Shown here: positions 43,925 through 53,195 of the stretch, in pieces
Layout of the letters: each line of letters starts with the position of its first letter
Numbering within the stretch: the stretch's first letter is position 1
Source: Polyodon spathula
Lineage: Eukaryota; Chordata; Actinopteri; Acipenseriformes; Polyodontidae
Assembly (NCBI RefSeq): GCF_017654505.1
Contig: NC_054537.1
Coordinates: 154,605-218,604 of the forward strand
Length of the DNA: 64,000 bases
Reading direction: 5' to 3'
The notes under the pieces: generated by a model
Told to the model about the DNA's origin: nothing
Seen by the model: the letters and a program-made list of their open reading frames with translations, nothing else
Database searches by the model: none
Program-made: the position numbers and the translations under genes

Positions 43925-44816
43925 CTTCGAAACTGCTCTGTACTTTTCCACGCCTGTACTTCTCCCACTCGCTGTCGCTTCCACTCGCTGTCGCTGGGAA
44001 GACTGCCTCGTTTAACTGCGTTGTTCTGCTGTGCTGTCGGCTCCTCCCCTCGCCCGTGTCTCAAAACGGCGCTGAATTTGAATCAGCTGCTCCGAGTTTC
44101 AGCTTGTTTGTTATCAGAAAAACACACGCGGCTGTGTTTCCCCAATGTCCTCTGTTTTCTGATTAAAGCAATTCAAGATGCAATTTCTCCTTTCTGCTTC
44201 GAAACTGCTCTGTACTTTTCCACGCTGTACTTCTCCCACTCGCTGTCGCTTCCACTCGCTGTCGCTGGGAAGACTGCCTCGTTTAACTGCGTTGTTCTGC
44301 TGTGCTGTCGGCTCCTCCCCTCGCCCGTGTCTCAAAACGGCGCTGAATTTGAATCAGCTGCTCCGAGTTTCAGCTTGTTTGTTATCAGAAAAACACACGC
44401 GGCTGTGTTTCCCCAATGTCCTCTGTTTTCTGATTAAAGCAATTCAAGATGCAATTTCTCCTTTCTGCTTCGAAACTGCTCTGTACTTTTCCACGCTGTA
44501 CTTCTCCCACTCGCTGTCGCTTCCACTCGCTGTCGCTGGGAAGACTGCCTCGTTTAACTGCGTTGTTCTGCTGTGCTGTCGGCTCCTCCCCTCGCCCGTG
44601 TCTCAAAACGGCGCTGAATTTGAATCAGCTGCTCCGAGTTTCAGCTTGTTTGTTATCAGAAAAACACACGCGGCTGTGTTTCCCCAATGTCCTCTGTTTT
44701 CTGATTAAAGCAATTCAAGATGCAATTTCTCCTTTCTGCTTCGAAACTGCTCTGTACTTTTCCACGCTGTACTTCTCCCACTCGCTGTCGCTTCCACTCG
44801 CTGTCGCTGGGAAGTC
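43925..44816 (-). promoter_or_regulatory. CR1-2 5' UTR: tandem ~271-bp monomers
   Basis: Unit starts (plus strand 'cttcgaaactgctctg') lie at 43925, 44197, 44468 and 44739, giving spacings of 272, 271 and 271 bp and a final partial unit to 44816. The second and third units look identical. The units match those of CR1-1 but lack about 20 bp present there. Overlapping plus-strand open frames here are artefacts. Confidence 0.85.
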
Positions 44817-45061
44817 TGTGGTTAGTCTTTGACTTTCTGGTCCTTGTTGTTGATTCCGAATGATAGGATCACTTTGGTCACTCCTCTATCTGTTTTGGCT
44901 TTGTCCAGAAGGTTGGCTGCATGTAGGAATTTTGCTCCTGGGTAGCTTTCAATCTGTATTTGGCTCTGGGTGTGGTCCGGGATTCTGTGGAGGATGGAGT
45001 CCCCAATGATGAGAATGTTCTTGTTAGTTTGCAGGCACCAGTCTATGTTCTTTTTGTCCAT
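44817..45061 (-). pseudogene. PLE-1 ORF1, N-terminal half of the SGNH-like domain
   Basis: Reads WCLQTNKNILIIGDSIL (GDSxL block with the nucleophile Ser), SYPGAKFLHA (block II Gly) and VILSFGINNKDQKVK (GxN block), then CR1-2 interrupts. The remaining DNIHW block is at 39712-39986. Together these are the four SGNH-hydrolase blocks in order, distinct in sequence from the CR1 ORF1 version. I infer an SGNH-like fold; activity is unknown. Confidence 0.75.
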
Positions 45062-45149
45062 GTTGATGCGTCTGTGGACCTGGTAGATTCTCCTGGGCAG
45101 TGTTGCTGGACTGCTGAGTCATCAGTTCTCTGGTAGTATCTGGGTAGGG

Positions 45150-45360
45150 GTGTGGTGTGGGTTAGGGTTGGAGATAGGCGTGCGGTTAGGATTGCGGTTA
45201 GGTTATGGGTTCGGGGTGAAGAGTGGGGTTAGGGTTGGGGTTGTGGTTAGGGTTGGGTTGGGGCTTGGGGTTAGGGTTGGGCTTGGGTTTTGGGTTTGGG
45301 TTAGGGTCTGGGATAGGGTGTGTTTTTTATGGTTAGGGTTAGGGCCTGGGATAGGGTGAT
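45150..45360. repeat. Degenerate telomere-like TTAGGG array inside PLE-1
   Basis: About 200 bp of GGGTTAG-type repeats with many variants (gggttgg, gggtttgg). It lies between the N-terminal part of PLE-1 ORF1 and its SGNH region. On the PLE sense strand it reads CTAACCC and would encode a P/N/T-rich linker. Confidence 0.85.
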
Positions 45361-45380
45361 GGTTGGGATTGGAACTTTGG

Positions 45381-46077
45381 TTAGAATCCGAGGTGTTCAG
45401 GGGGTCCAGTAGGTGTGTTGAGCTGGGCAGCATATGTAGGGTTTTGGATGCACAGACAGTTTGCATCTGTTTCTGTTGGTTTGTCTGAGAGGCTCCTCTG
45501 TCTGGTGTTGTTTGGTTGCGATTGGTTTGTTGAGATCATGGTAATCTCTTCTGAAATGTAGGTGGCTACATTGCTGGTGTGTGGTTTCCTGGACCTTTGG
45601 TGTCGAGGTTCATTTTCTGCCAAGACTGTGAAGGAGTTTTTGCTGAGGTTAGGCTGGGGTTGCTGGGTATGGCGCCAGATTCTCTTATGCTATCAGGAAA
45701 GCTGTCTGGAAGGTTGTCTGATTGATTTTCTTCGTGAAATTTCTGCAGGCCCATGTTTTCGCCTTCTGGAATGGTTCCTCCCAGTTCCTGGTTGGTATTT
45801 TGTGCAGGTCTGTTTGTAATCTGGAGAGTGTATCTTCGTAGTGTATTTGCAAGATTTGAAGATTTGTGTGCATCCAATTTTTAGCATTGGCTGCTAAGAG
45901 TTCTGCCATGGCTGGAGTTGGCAGGGCTGGTTTGATGTAGAATTGGAAGTGGTTGGTTTGCTTTCGCATTCCATGTGGGACTCTGTTGTTAATGATAGCT
46001 CCATTCACGTTGTCCAAATGGTGGATTTTTTGGATCAATCTGTAGAAAGCCTTTACTGGGTGTATGGAGGGTTCCAT
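45381..46077 (-). pseudogene. PLE-1 ORF1, N-terminal region
   Basis: An open stretch from an ATG at 46077 encodes MEPSIHPVKAFYRLIQKIHH, then KPALPTP, LLAANAKNWMHTNLQIL and WACRNFTKK, ending at a stop at 45685. Coding-like sequence continues in two other frames down to 45381, so two frameshifts are likely. I recall similar helical N-terminal regions upstream of SGNH-like domains in fish repeat proteins, but cannot name the family. Possibly an RNA-binding or structural part of ORF1. Confidence 0.55.
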
Positions 46078-46504
46078 AGTGCTGAAAGGAAAGAGTGGTT
46101 AGGGTGATGTGTTGTAGTGTGCCTAGAGTGAAGGTGGTGTAAGAATTGAGAGAATGATTGATTTGTAGCTTTTATTGGCTCCGTTAGGTTTCCACTACAA
46201 ACACAATCTATACTTACCTTCCTGGAGTGCTGTGAAGGGTGACTGTATTGGTACCGTGGTATTCAAGTGCTGGGAAAAAAAAAGAGGTTAATTTTTTTGC
46301 AAGATATCCTAAAAAAAGAGAAACGTATTTGTGGTTAGTTGCTGTAAAGGAAAAAAATAGGTTATTTTCTGAAAAAGAAAAGTTAGTTTAGCCCTAAGCT
46401 CCTATTCAATGTATCCTTGGGGTAGACAGGAGATGGTAGAGAATCCTGTCCTGTTGGATCTCTTGCCTTGGTCTCTGTTGGTTTCCTCAATTTCTTATTT
46501 TTGT

Positions 46505-46555
46505 AGGTGGGAACAATGTTTTGCCTCTTCATTAGGCTTCATCAGGTGTTTCCTT
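46505..46555 (-). ncRNA. Hammerhead-like core (weak)
   Basis: Sense strand has CTGATGA (46539-46545), a GCC/GGC helix and AAAAC (46518-46522) where hammerhead ribozymes have GAAAC. Penelope-like elements are known to carry hammerhead motifs in this kind of 5' position. The GAAA box is imperfect and stem I pairing is poor, so it is at best degenerate. Confidence 0.25.
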
Positions 46556-46570
46556 CTTCCACAAATCAAC

Positions 46571-47013
46571 ATATTTAATGAGATCCAGCTGCTTCACACT
46601 GAGATGCGCCTCGGGTGAACTCATTAATTCGGCGCGGCTCTGTCAAGCATGTAAAAACAGGCAGAGGAGGCGATGAACTTTGAGGATGAGTAGAACGTAG
46701 CTCTTGTCATTCTGTATCCAATGCTGCCATCGTGTGGCCATTTAATAGAACTGTTGTTTAATAAAACTAATTCTTTCTTTTTTTATATTTGTCAAACAGT
46801 GAGTTAGATATTGTGTACATTTTCTTTTTTTGTTTTTTAAAAGCAACTTCACTGTCAAAAAGCACATTATCCAACACAGATTCTCAAATAAATAAAGTCC
46901 AACATCACTGCAGTAAAGACTGCAAGACAAACTTGCAGGTCCTCTTCAAAGTTTAATAAATGGCAAAAAACACCAGTCTGTTGAGCACATTGTCCCATCC
47001 CCAAACAAACTTC
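46571..47013. other. Non-coding spacer
   Basis: Ordinary AT-rich sequence; no gene or element recognised. Confidence 0.6.
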
Positions 47014-47475
47014 TGCAGCAGTGAGGTGGACAGCTGACCAGGGAACACAATGACCACAGCAGTGAGGTGGACAGCTGACCAGGGAACAGGATGATCACAG
47101 GAGTGAACTGGACAGCTGACCAGGGGGACTGGATGACCACAGTAGTGAGCTGGACAGCTGATCAGGGGTCACAATGACCACAGCAGCGAGTTGGACAGCT
47201 GACCAGGGAACACGATGATCACAGGACTGAACTGGACAGCTGACCAGCGGGACTGGATGACCACAGTAGTGAGCTGGACAGCTGATCAGGGGTCACAATG
47301 ACCACAGCAACGAGTTGGACAGCTGACCAGGGAACAGGATGATCACAGGAGTGAACTGGACAGCTGACCAGGGGGACTGGATGACCACAGCAGTGAGCTG
47401 GACAGCTGACCAGTGGACAGAATGACCACAGCAGCAAGCTGGACAACTGACCAGGGGACAGGATGACCACAGCAG
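47014..47475. repeat. 41-42-bp minisatellite, about 11 copies
   Basis: Units contain 'ggacagctgaccaggg' and 'atgaccacagcagtga'. They occur in a higher-order pattern of several variants, which partly repeats at about 164 bp. Confidence 0.9.
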
Positions 47476-48397
47476 TCCACATTCAAATCACCAGCACTCT
47501 GAAGGTCATCAGCATCTGCAGAGTTATGGAAAAATGCCAGTCAAATCTCTAAATGGAATCTAAAAGGCATGACTAGAAGGAGGAGGAGTTACCTCAGTGC
47601 CAGTGTGCAAACAGGAGCCACCAGCACAGACAGACAGGGAATAAGCACTACTCAATACACTGACAAACTGATAATTCCTAACTCAACTTTACTACTTTTA
47701 AAACACTATAATGCTTCCCTTCAAGCTACTCTGCTTTAAAAAGTCAACAACTCACTTTGAAATAAAATGTCTTGCAAATACAACTTGCTGTGTTTAGGGT
47801 TTAATATGCATGAATGTTACAACATTACATGCATGTCATTGTAACTTCATAAAACTGCTTCATAAAATATTGTACATTTCAATACATGCATAAACTTTTG
47901 TATTTTAAATTGAATACAAATCCTACATTCCCACTCCATTTAACATTACACTTCCATTAATCAATTAAACTGCTCTTTCAAATGTAGCTACAGTTACATT
48001 TCATCTGCATTACCACAGAAGGAAGCAACGTGAAATACTCTTAACACTTCATTCTTGAGACAAGCACACAGAATGGGATTCACATCTCCAACCCTGCAGG
48101 AGAACAAACAGGCATCAGAAGACACTCTGTGCACAGCCACAAGGTCACTCTGCATTCACTGCATTGAGTGACAAACCCCAGGGTGCTGTCAGAGACACTC
48201 ACAGTATGCAACACTCACACTTGTTAGTACAGGTATGAGCATACACTCTGCACAGCCACAAGCTACAAATATAACAGCATAGCTACAAGAGCAGCACCAC
48301 CTTTCAATAAAACACACCTGAACTAAATCGCCACTCAAATCTAACAGCATAACATGTAACAAAATCTCTACACAAATCTAGCATGAGCAAAACTAAA

Positions 48398-48403
<6 letters not shown>
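47476..48403. other. Non-coding spacer
   Basis: No open frame or element recognised. Confidence 0.6.

Positions 48404-48480
<77 letters not shown>
48404..48480. repeat. (TA)n(CA)n microsatellite
   Basis: About 48 bp of TA repeats followed by about 28 bp of CA repeats, directly before the Tc1 element, which inserted at a TA. Confidence 0.95.
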
Positions 48481-48482
<2 letters not shown>

Positions 48483-48484
<2 letters not shown>

Positions 48485-49782
48485 GTGCCTTGCAAAAGTA
48501 TTCAGACCCCTGACCAATTCTCTCATATTATCGAATTATAAATGGTACATTGAAATTTCGTTCTGTTTGATATTATATTTTAAAACACTGAAACTCAGAA
48601 TCAATTATTGTAAGGTGACATTGGTTTTATGTTGGGAAATATTTTTAAGAAAAATAAAAAACTGAAATATCTTGCTTGCATAAGTATTCAACCCCTGTGC
48701 TGTGGAAGCTCCCAGTTTGCACCGATGAAAGAAATTGCCCTAACGAGGACACAATAACCTTACCATTGGCCTCCACCTGTGAACCATTAAAGTTGCTGTC
48801 ACATTTTCTGGATAAAAACCCCACTGCTGAAGGATCATTGGTAAGGCTGTGAATCTGAAGGAAAATGAAGACCAAAGAGCATTCTACAGAAGTTAGAGAT
48901 AAAGTAATACAAATGCATAGATTAGGGAAAGGGTACAAAATAATATCCAAGTGTTTGGATATCCCAGTGACCACAGTTGGATCAATAACCAGGAAGTTGA
49001 AGCTACATCACACCACCCAGGCACTGCCAAGAAAAGACCGCCCCTCAAAACTCAACGCTCAAACAAGGAGATGACTTGAGAGAGAAGCCATAGAGAGGCC
49101 AACAATCACTTTGAAGGAGCTACAGAGTTCAATGGCTGGGAATGGAGTAATGGTGCACCAGTCAACCATATTAAGAGCTCTGCATAACACTGGCCTGTAT
49201 GGGAGGGTGGCAAGAAAGAAGCCGTTACTCAAAAAGTACCATCTGAAAGTACGTCTGGAGTTTGCCAGAAAGCATGAGAGTGACTCAGCTGCAATGTGGG
49301 AAAAGGTTTTGTGGTCAGATGAGACCAAGAGAGACTATGTGTGGCGTAAACCTAACACTGCCCATGCCTCAAGACACACCATCCCTACAGTGAAGTATGG
49401 CCATGGCAGCATCATGCTGTGGGGATGCTTCTCATCAGCAGGGACTGGGCATCTTGTTACAATTGAAGGAAGAATGGATGGAGCAAAATACAGGAAAATA
49501 CTGCAAGAGAATCTGCTTCAGTCTGCTAAAAAACTGAAGCTTCAGAGGAAATTCACCTTTCAGTAGTACAATGATCCCAAGTACAAGGCCAAAGCAACAT
49601 TGGAGTGGCTCAAGAACAAAAAGGTGAATGTCCTACAGTGGCCCAGAAAAAGTTCTGATCTCAATCCTATTGAGAATCTGTGGCACTATTTGAAAATTGC
49701 AAATCTGCCAAGAATAATGGGCCAAAATCACTCCGACACTGTGTGCAAAGCTGGTACATACTTACTCATACATACTGGAATC
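48483..49782 (+). mobile_element. Tc1-like transposon, 3'-truncated
   Basis: The left end begins CAGTGCCTTGCAAAAGTATTC after a TA dinucleotide. A second, inner copy of the direct-repeat motif ('cttgcataagtattcaaccc') at 48673-48692 gives the IR/DR arrangement of fish Tc1 elements. The right inverted repeat is missing: Tc1 similarity ends at about 49782, where a 230-bp repeated sequence begins. Confidence 0.85.
48865..49770 (+). pseudogene. Tc1-like transposase pseudogene
   Basis: Starts MKTKEHSTEVRDKVIQMHRL with a paired-like helix-turn-helix N-terminus (to 49072), then a stop; the second part (49111-49566) has the first catalytic Asp in WSDETK and the WGCFSSAGTG block. At 49564-49569 the usual QQDND motif reads Q-stop-Y-N-D, so the second catalytic Asp is lost. 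The Glu in NPIENLW (about 49665) remains. Spacing fits DD34E. Inactive. Confidence 0.88.
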
Positions 49783-50011
49783 AGCTACAGACTGTAGGTC
49801 TAATACTACAGCCCTTCAAATGGAGCTTCTATGTGGTTGCATGGCTGAAAAAACACTTAAAAATTGACATTTTCAAGTATAGCACAATACATTGAAATGT
49901 GCCACCTAAGGATAGATACAGCATCGGAAGCAAAAGGTCCACAAACTTGTACTTCTGCAGTGATTATCTGCATGTACTACAGTTGGTCTGTACCAATTTT
50001 CAGCCTCCTAC
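49783..50011. repeat. 230-bp direct repeat, copy 1
   Basis: Starts 'agctacagactgtaggtcta' and matches 50139-50372 at roughly 93-95% identity by eye. It abuts the truncated Tc1. Function unknown. Confidence 0.85.
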
Positions 50012-50138
50012 CACATTCACAGCCTGCTTGAGAGCCTGACATAGATGGTCAATTTTGCTTAATACGCTTAAAGCAGTGTTCATGTCTTTTTTTTTGTTAT
50101 AAATCAATGTTTGCAGGAATCCTTCCAGAAACACTGAA

Positions 50139-50372
50139 ATCAGCTACAGACTGTAGGTCTAATACTACAGCCCTTCAAATGGAGCTTCTATGTGGTTGCA
50201 TGGTTGAAAAATCACTTAAAAATTGACATTTTCAAGTATAGCACAATACAATGAAATATGCCACCTAAGGATAGGTACAGCATCGGAAGCAAAAGGTCCA
50301 CAAACTTGTACTTCTGCAGTGATTATCTGCACGTAATACAGTTAGTCTGTACTAATTTTTATCCTCCTACCA
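50139..50372. repeat. 230-bp direct repeat, copy 2
   Basis: Second copy of the 49783-50011 sequence, same orientation, 128 bp downstream. The two could be ends of an unclassified element or a local duplication. Confidence 0.85.
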
Positions 50373-50637
50373 GGGAGGAATGAGCTTCCCTTTTCATGAC
50401 ACTGAAAAGCTCTCATTAACCCCCTTCCACACACGTGCAATCAAACTCCCCCCTCCCAGGGGTCATCTTGTCATGTATTAACTGACATGTGAAATCAATA
50501 AAGTCCATTTTGAATCTCTGTTTAGTATTTGTCATTTCTATAGAGTAATAAGCACAGTAAGCACAGTGATAAGTGATAAGCACAGTAATGTAACTGTAGC
50601 ACACAGGACCGTCAGAGGCATTTGGATGATTTCCACA

Positions 50638-50872
50638 GTGTGAGTGGTGGAGCATCTACACAAAATAAATACACTGATTGCATTGTGTGAGTGGTGGAGC
50701 ATCTACACAAAATAAATACACTGAATGCATTGTGTGAGTGGTGGAGCATCTACACAAAATAAATACACTGAATGCAGTGTGTGAGTGGTGGAGCATCTAC
50801 ACAAAATAAATACACTGAATGCAGTGTGTGTGCTGGAGCAGCTACACAAAATAAATACACTAAACACAGCAA
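50638..50872. repeat. 47-bp minisatellite, about 5 copies
   Basis: Units contain 'gtgtgagtggtggagcatct' and 'acacaaaataaatacactga'; the last is shortened. Confidence 0.92.
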
Positions 50873-51130
50873 ACAGATAACAATAAAAAGCAACTAAAAC
50901 ACAGTTATATTAAAACCATGAAGATACCTTGCATGTGCACAAAAAAGAATGAGTGGGGACAGTAAGATAAATAATTAATAGCTAAAAACAACACAGTAAC
51001 ATAAAAACAAATACAGAAAATGGAGGCTGACACACTTTTGATTATGACAAACAAAAAAGAAGACTAAGCCCTACAGCCAAAAAGCAACCCCCGTAAACAT
51101 GCATAAATAGCAATGCGGTTTTCTTTTACC
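50873..51130. other. Non-coding spacer before the LTR element
   Basis: AT-rich; nothing recognised. Confidence 0.6.
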
Positions 51131-51527
51131 TGGCAGAGCTATACGGAGAATTTTTTTCTGAAAAGAGACTAATATTGCAGATAGCAGACTGTTTGGTTCA
51201 AATTGCCATGTACTGCGCACAATTGACAGAGACATTGCGTCTACAAGCTTCTTGCCCAGCATTGACTGCAAGCTAAAAAGATAACAATGCTGTGGACCAG
51301 AAGGGGCCAGGCTGTAAGTGTTCTTTTTGGAATGCAAAGCATAAAGGGGCTAAAAGGCTCCCAGGGACTGGCGTTGGACTACAAGGTTCTCAGAGAGATC
51401 GAAAGAGATAATGCCACTGGGATCAAAGGGGCAGATTTATGGACCTTTTTTCTCCAGGAGTGTGAAGAATGCACTGAGTTCAGAGGTTGTCAGACTAGAC
51501 TATGCCACACACACACACACACAGACA

Positions 51528-51624
<97 letters not shown>

Positions 51625-51861
51625 AAATTAAAATTACCTTGACCATTGGCTAAGTGTCAGAGAAAGGGGAGGTGGACCATCTATACAGAAGGGTATTTAA
51701 TGTCATGCAAACATTGTAATGATGAGTATTCTGTTTGTCCTGTACCTGGGACCAGACTCCCTGCATATTTCAATAAACCTAACAACTGATTGAAGAAAAG
51801 GACTCTGTGCATTTTCTTGAATCTACTTAATCACCATCTTTTTTTTTTTTAAGTTACTTCA
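51131..51861 (+). repeat. 5' LTR
   Basis: Shares with the 3' LTR blocks such as 'agactaatattgcagatagc', 'gggaggtggaccatct...' and the AATAAA-containing end near 51772. It contains an expanded CA microsatellite (about 51505-51622), which explains most of the length difference. Confidence 0.85.
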
Positions 51862-51862
51862 T

Positions 51863-51882
51863 TGGCGAGCCACCTGCGGACT
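51863..51882 (+). promoter_or_regulatory. Candidate primer-binding site
   Basis: TGGCGAGCCACCTGCGGACT begins 1 nt after the LTR end. TGG fits pairing with a tRNA CCA end. The matching tRNA cannot be named without comparison. A possible splice donor (GGTGAGTA) is at 52077-52084. Confidence 0.5.
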
Positions 51883-53009
51883 GTTTCTTGATCCTTTTTT
51901 TTTCCAAATACCGGGGGGTTGATACTTGATTACGGAGAAACCTTTTTTGCCAGCCTGTATCCCATGAAGAGGACCAGGACAAAGCAGACAGAAGGAGACT
52001 GTTTCTACTTTCAGCTCAGACGGTGTGGAGAATCTTTGAATCAGGACTTCAGATCGAACATATAACCACGTACATTGGTGAGTAGTTACTGGTTTTTTGT
52101 TTTATATGCAGTTTTTAGAATGTAGTGAGAATCAAGGGTAAAGTATGAAAGAGGACTTTGGACTACTTGATAATTCATGTACATTGAGGACACAATTAGT
52201 TAAGACTGCTTAATTAAAAGTGTATTGACTATTAGGACTTTATGTATGAAAGAGGACCTCTGGAATCCTAAAAAAAGTCATGAGTAAATCGTGTAGTGTT
52301 ATGACGTGCCAGTAGAGTTTATTGGACTAGTTACACGGACTTGTATTGCTCAACAGGTACGGGCATACTCGGATTTATGTTTTATGTTTGTTTTTGAGAA
52401 GATTTGTTACACTTGTTTTGTCTTTGTTTGTACTGTTTGGTTTATATGTCACGATAAGGGGGCAATAGGATAAGTCTCTTATTTAACTGTCCACATTAGG
52501 TGGTACAAATAAGGAACAATCAGACAATAAGTTCCAGTTAAGCCCAATAGCACATACAAAAGTGTAAATTAAATGTGCAATAAACCAAAATAAAATTTTA
52601 TACTTCCTTAAGCATAGCTTTAAACACGGAACATTGGTAACAACAAGACAAAACTAAAAAGTGTTGTTGTTTTTTTGTTAGTTTTGTTTTGTTGGGAGTC
52701 TGATCAACTCCAAATATGTTAAAATATAATATTGACGGTCATCAAATGGATGACTGGAGAATATGGAACATAGGCTATGTTTTAAAACATGGCAAAAAGG
52801 GAAGCTATGTACAGAACAGTAATGTACATGTTCATGTAACAGATCAGGAGTGTGTGTCTCGTAAGAAGAAAAAGACAAAGGCAATTCAAGACTGGTAGCC
52901 CACAAAAAAAAAAAAAAAAAAAAAACTGTAATGCTAAAGATTCTATATCAACTTTGAGGAATACATGTTGTAAAAATAAAATTAAAAGGTCACATTAAAA
53001 TGTAATTAA

Positions 53010-53195
53010 GAAGTTGTTTATTAATGATTGTTTGAGTAATTCTGAGCGTTTTGTACTTGAGTAAGCGTGGAGATAAAGTAACTTCTTAGTAAAACTACGT
53101 ACTAATAAGTTGTTTATTAATGATTGTTTGAGTAAATTTTGCTTAAGCGTGGAGATAAAGTAACTTCTTAGTAAAACTACGTACTAAGAACCAGC
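53010..53195. repeat. Tandem duplication of about 90 bp
   Basis: 'aagttgtttattaatgattg' to 'taaaactacgtactaa' occurs twice in succession within the LTR element interior. A similar shorter duplication lies at 53785-53852. Confidence 0.85.

Larger units (their letters stand above)
39987..44816 (-). mobile_element. Young full-length CR1 LINE (CR1-2)
   Basis: Same organisation and orientation as CR1-1, from the TTCTTATG tail at 39987 to 5' UTR monomers ending at 44816. It has about 3.3 monomers, more than CR1-1. It is inserted in the SGNH-coding part of PLE-1 ORF1, and the flanks share 'aaga', a possible 4-bp target duplication. ORF1 is intact, but ORF2 is disrupted near its N-terminus. Confidence 0.93.
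33951..46570 (-). mobile_element. Penelope-like element (PLE-1), split by two CR1 insertions
   Basis: Three blocks read on the minus strand form one element: 44817-46570 (5' region and first part of ORF1), 39519-39986 (end of ORF1, start of ORF2) and 33951-35160 (rest of ORF2, 3' end). Removing the CR1s rejoins both coding frames: QKVK...ETAIK at 44817/39986 and YHRKL...TATFF at 39519/35160. ORF1 contains an SGNH-like domain, ORF2 the PLE reverse transcriptase with its LPKIHK motif and a C-terminal GIY-YIG remnant. The sense strand ends in two and a half CCCTAA units at 33951-33967. Internal deletions in RT and GIY-YIG make the copy dead. Confidence 0.8.

Noticed and set aside
43880..44832. 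Plus-strand proteins of 127-185 residues in the CR1-2 5' UTR
   Set aside because: They are antisense reads of the tandem monomers, repeated every 271 bp.
49564..49569. Recoded stop in the Tc1 transposase
   Set aside because: The stop sits beside a lost catalytic Asp and another stop exists upstream at 49073, so ordinary decay explains it.
51287..51631. Protein with a Thr/His repeat C-terminus
   Set aside because: It is the CA microsatellite inside the 5' LTR read in frame.
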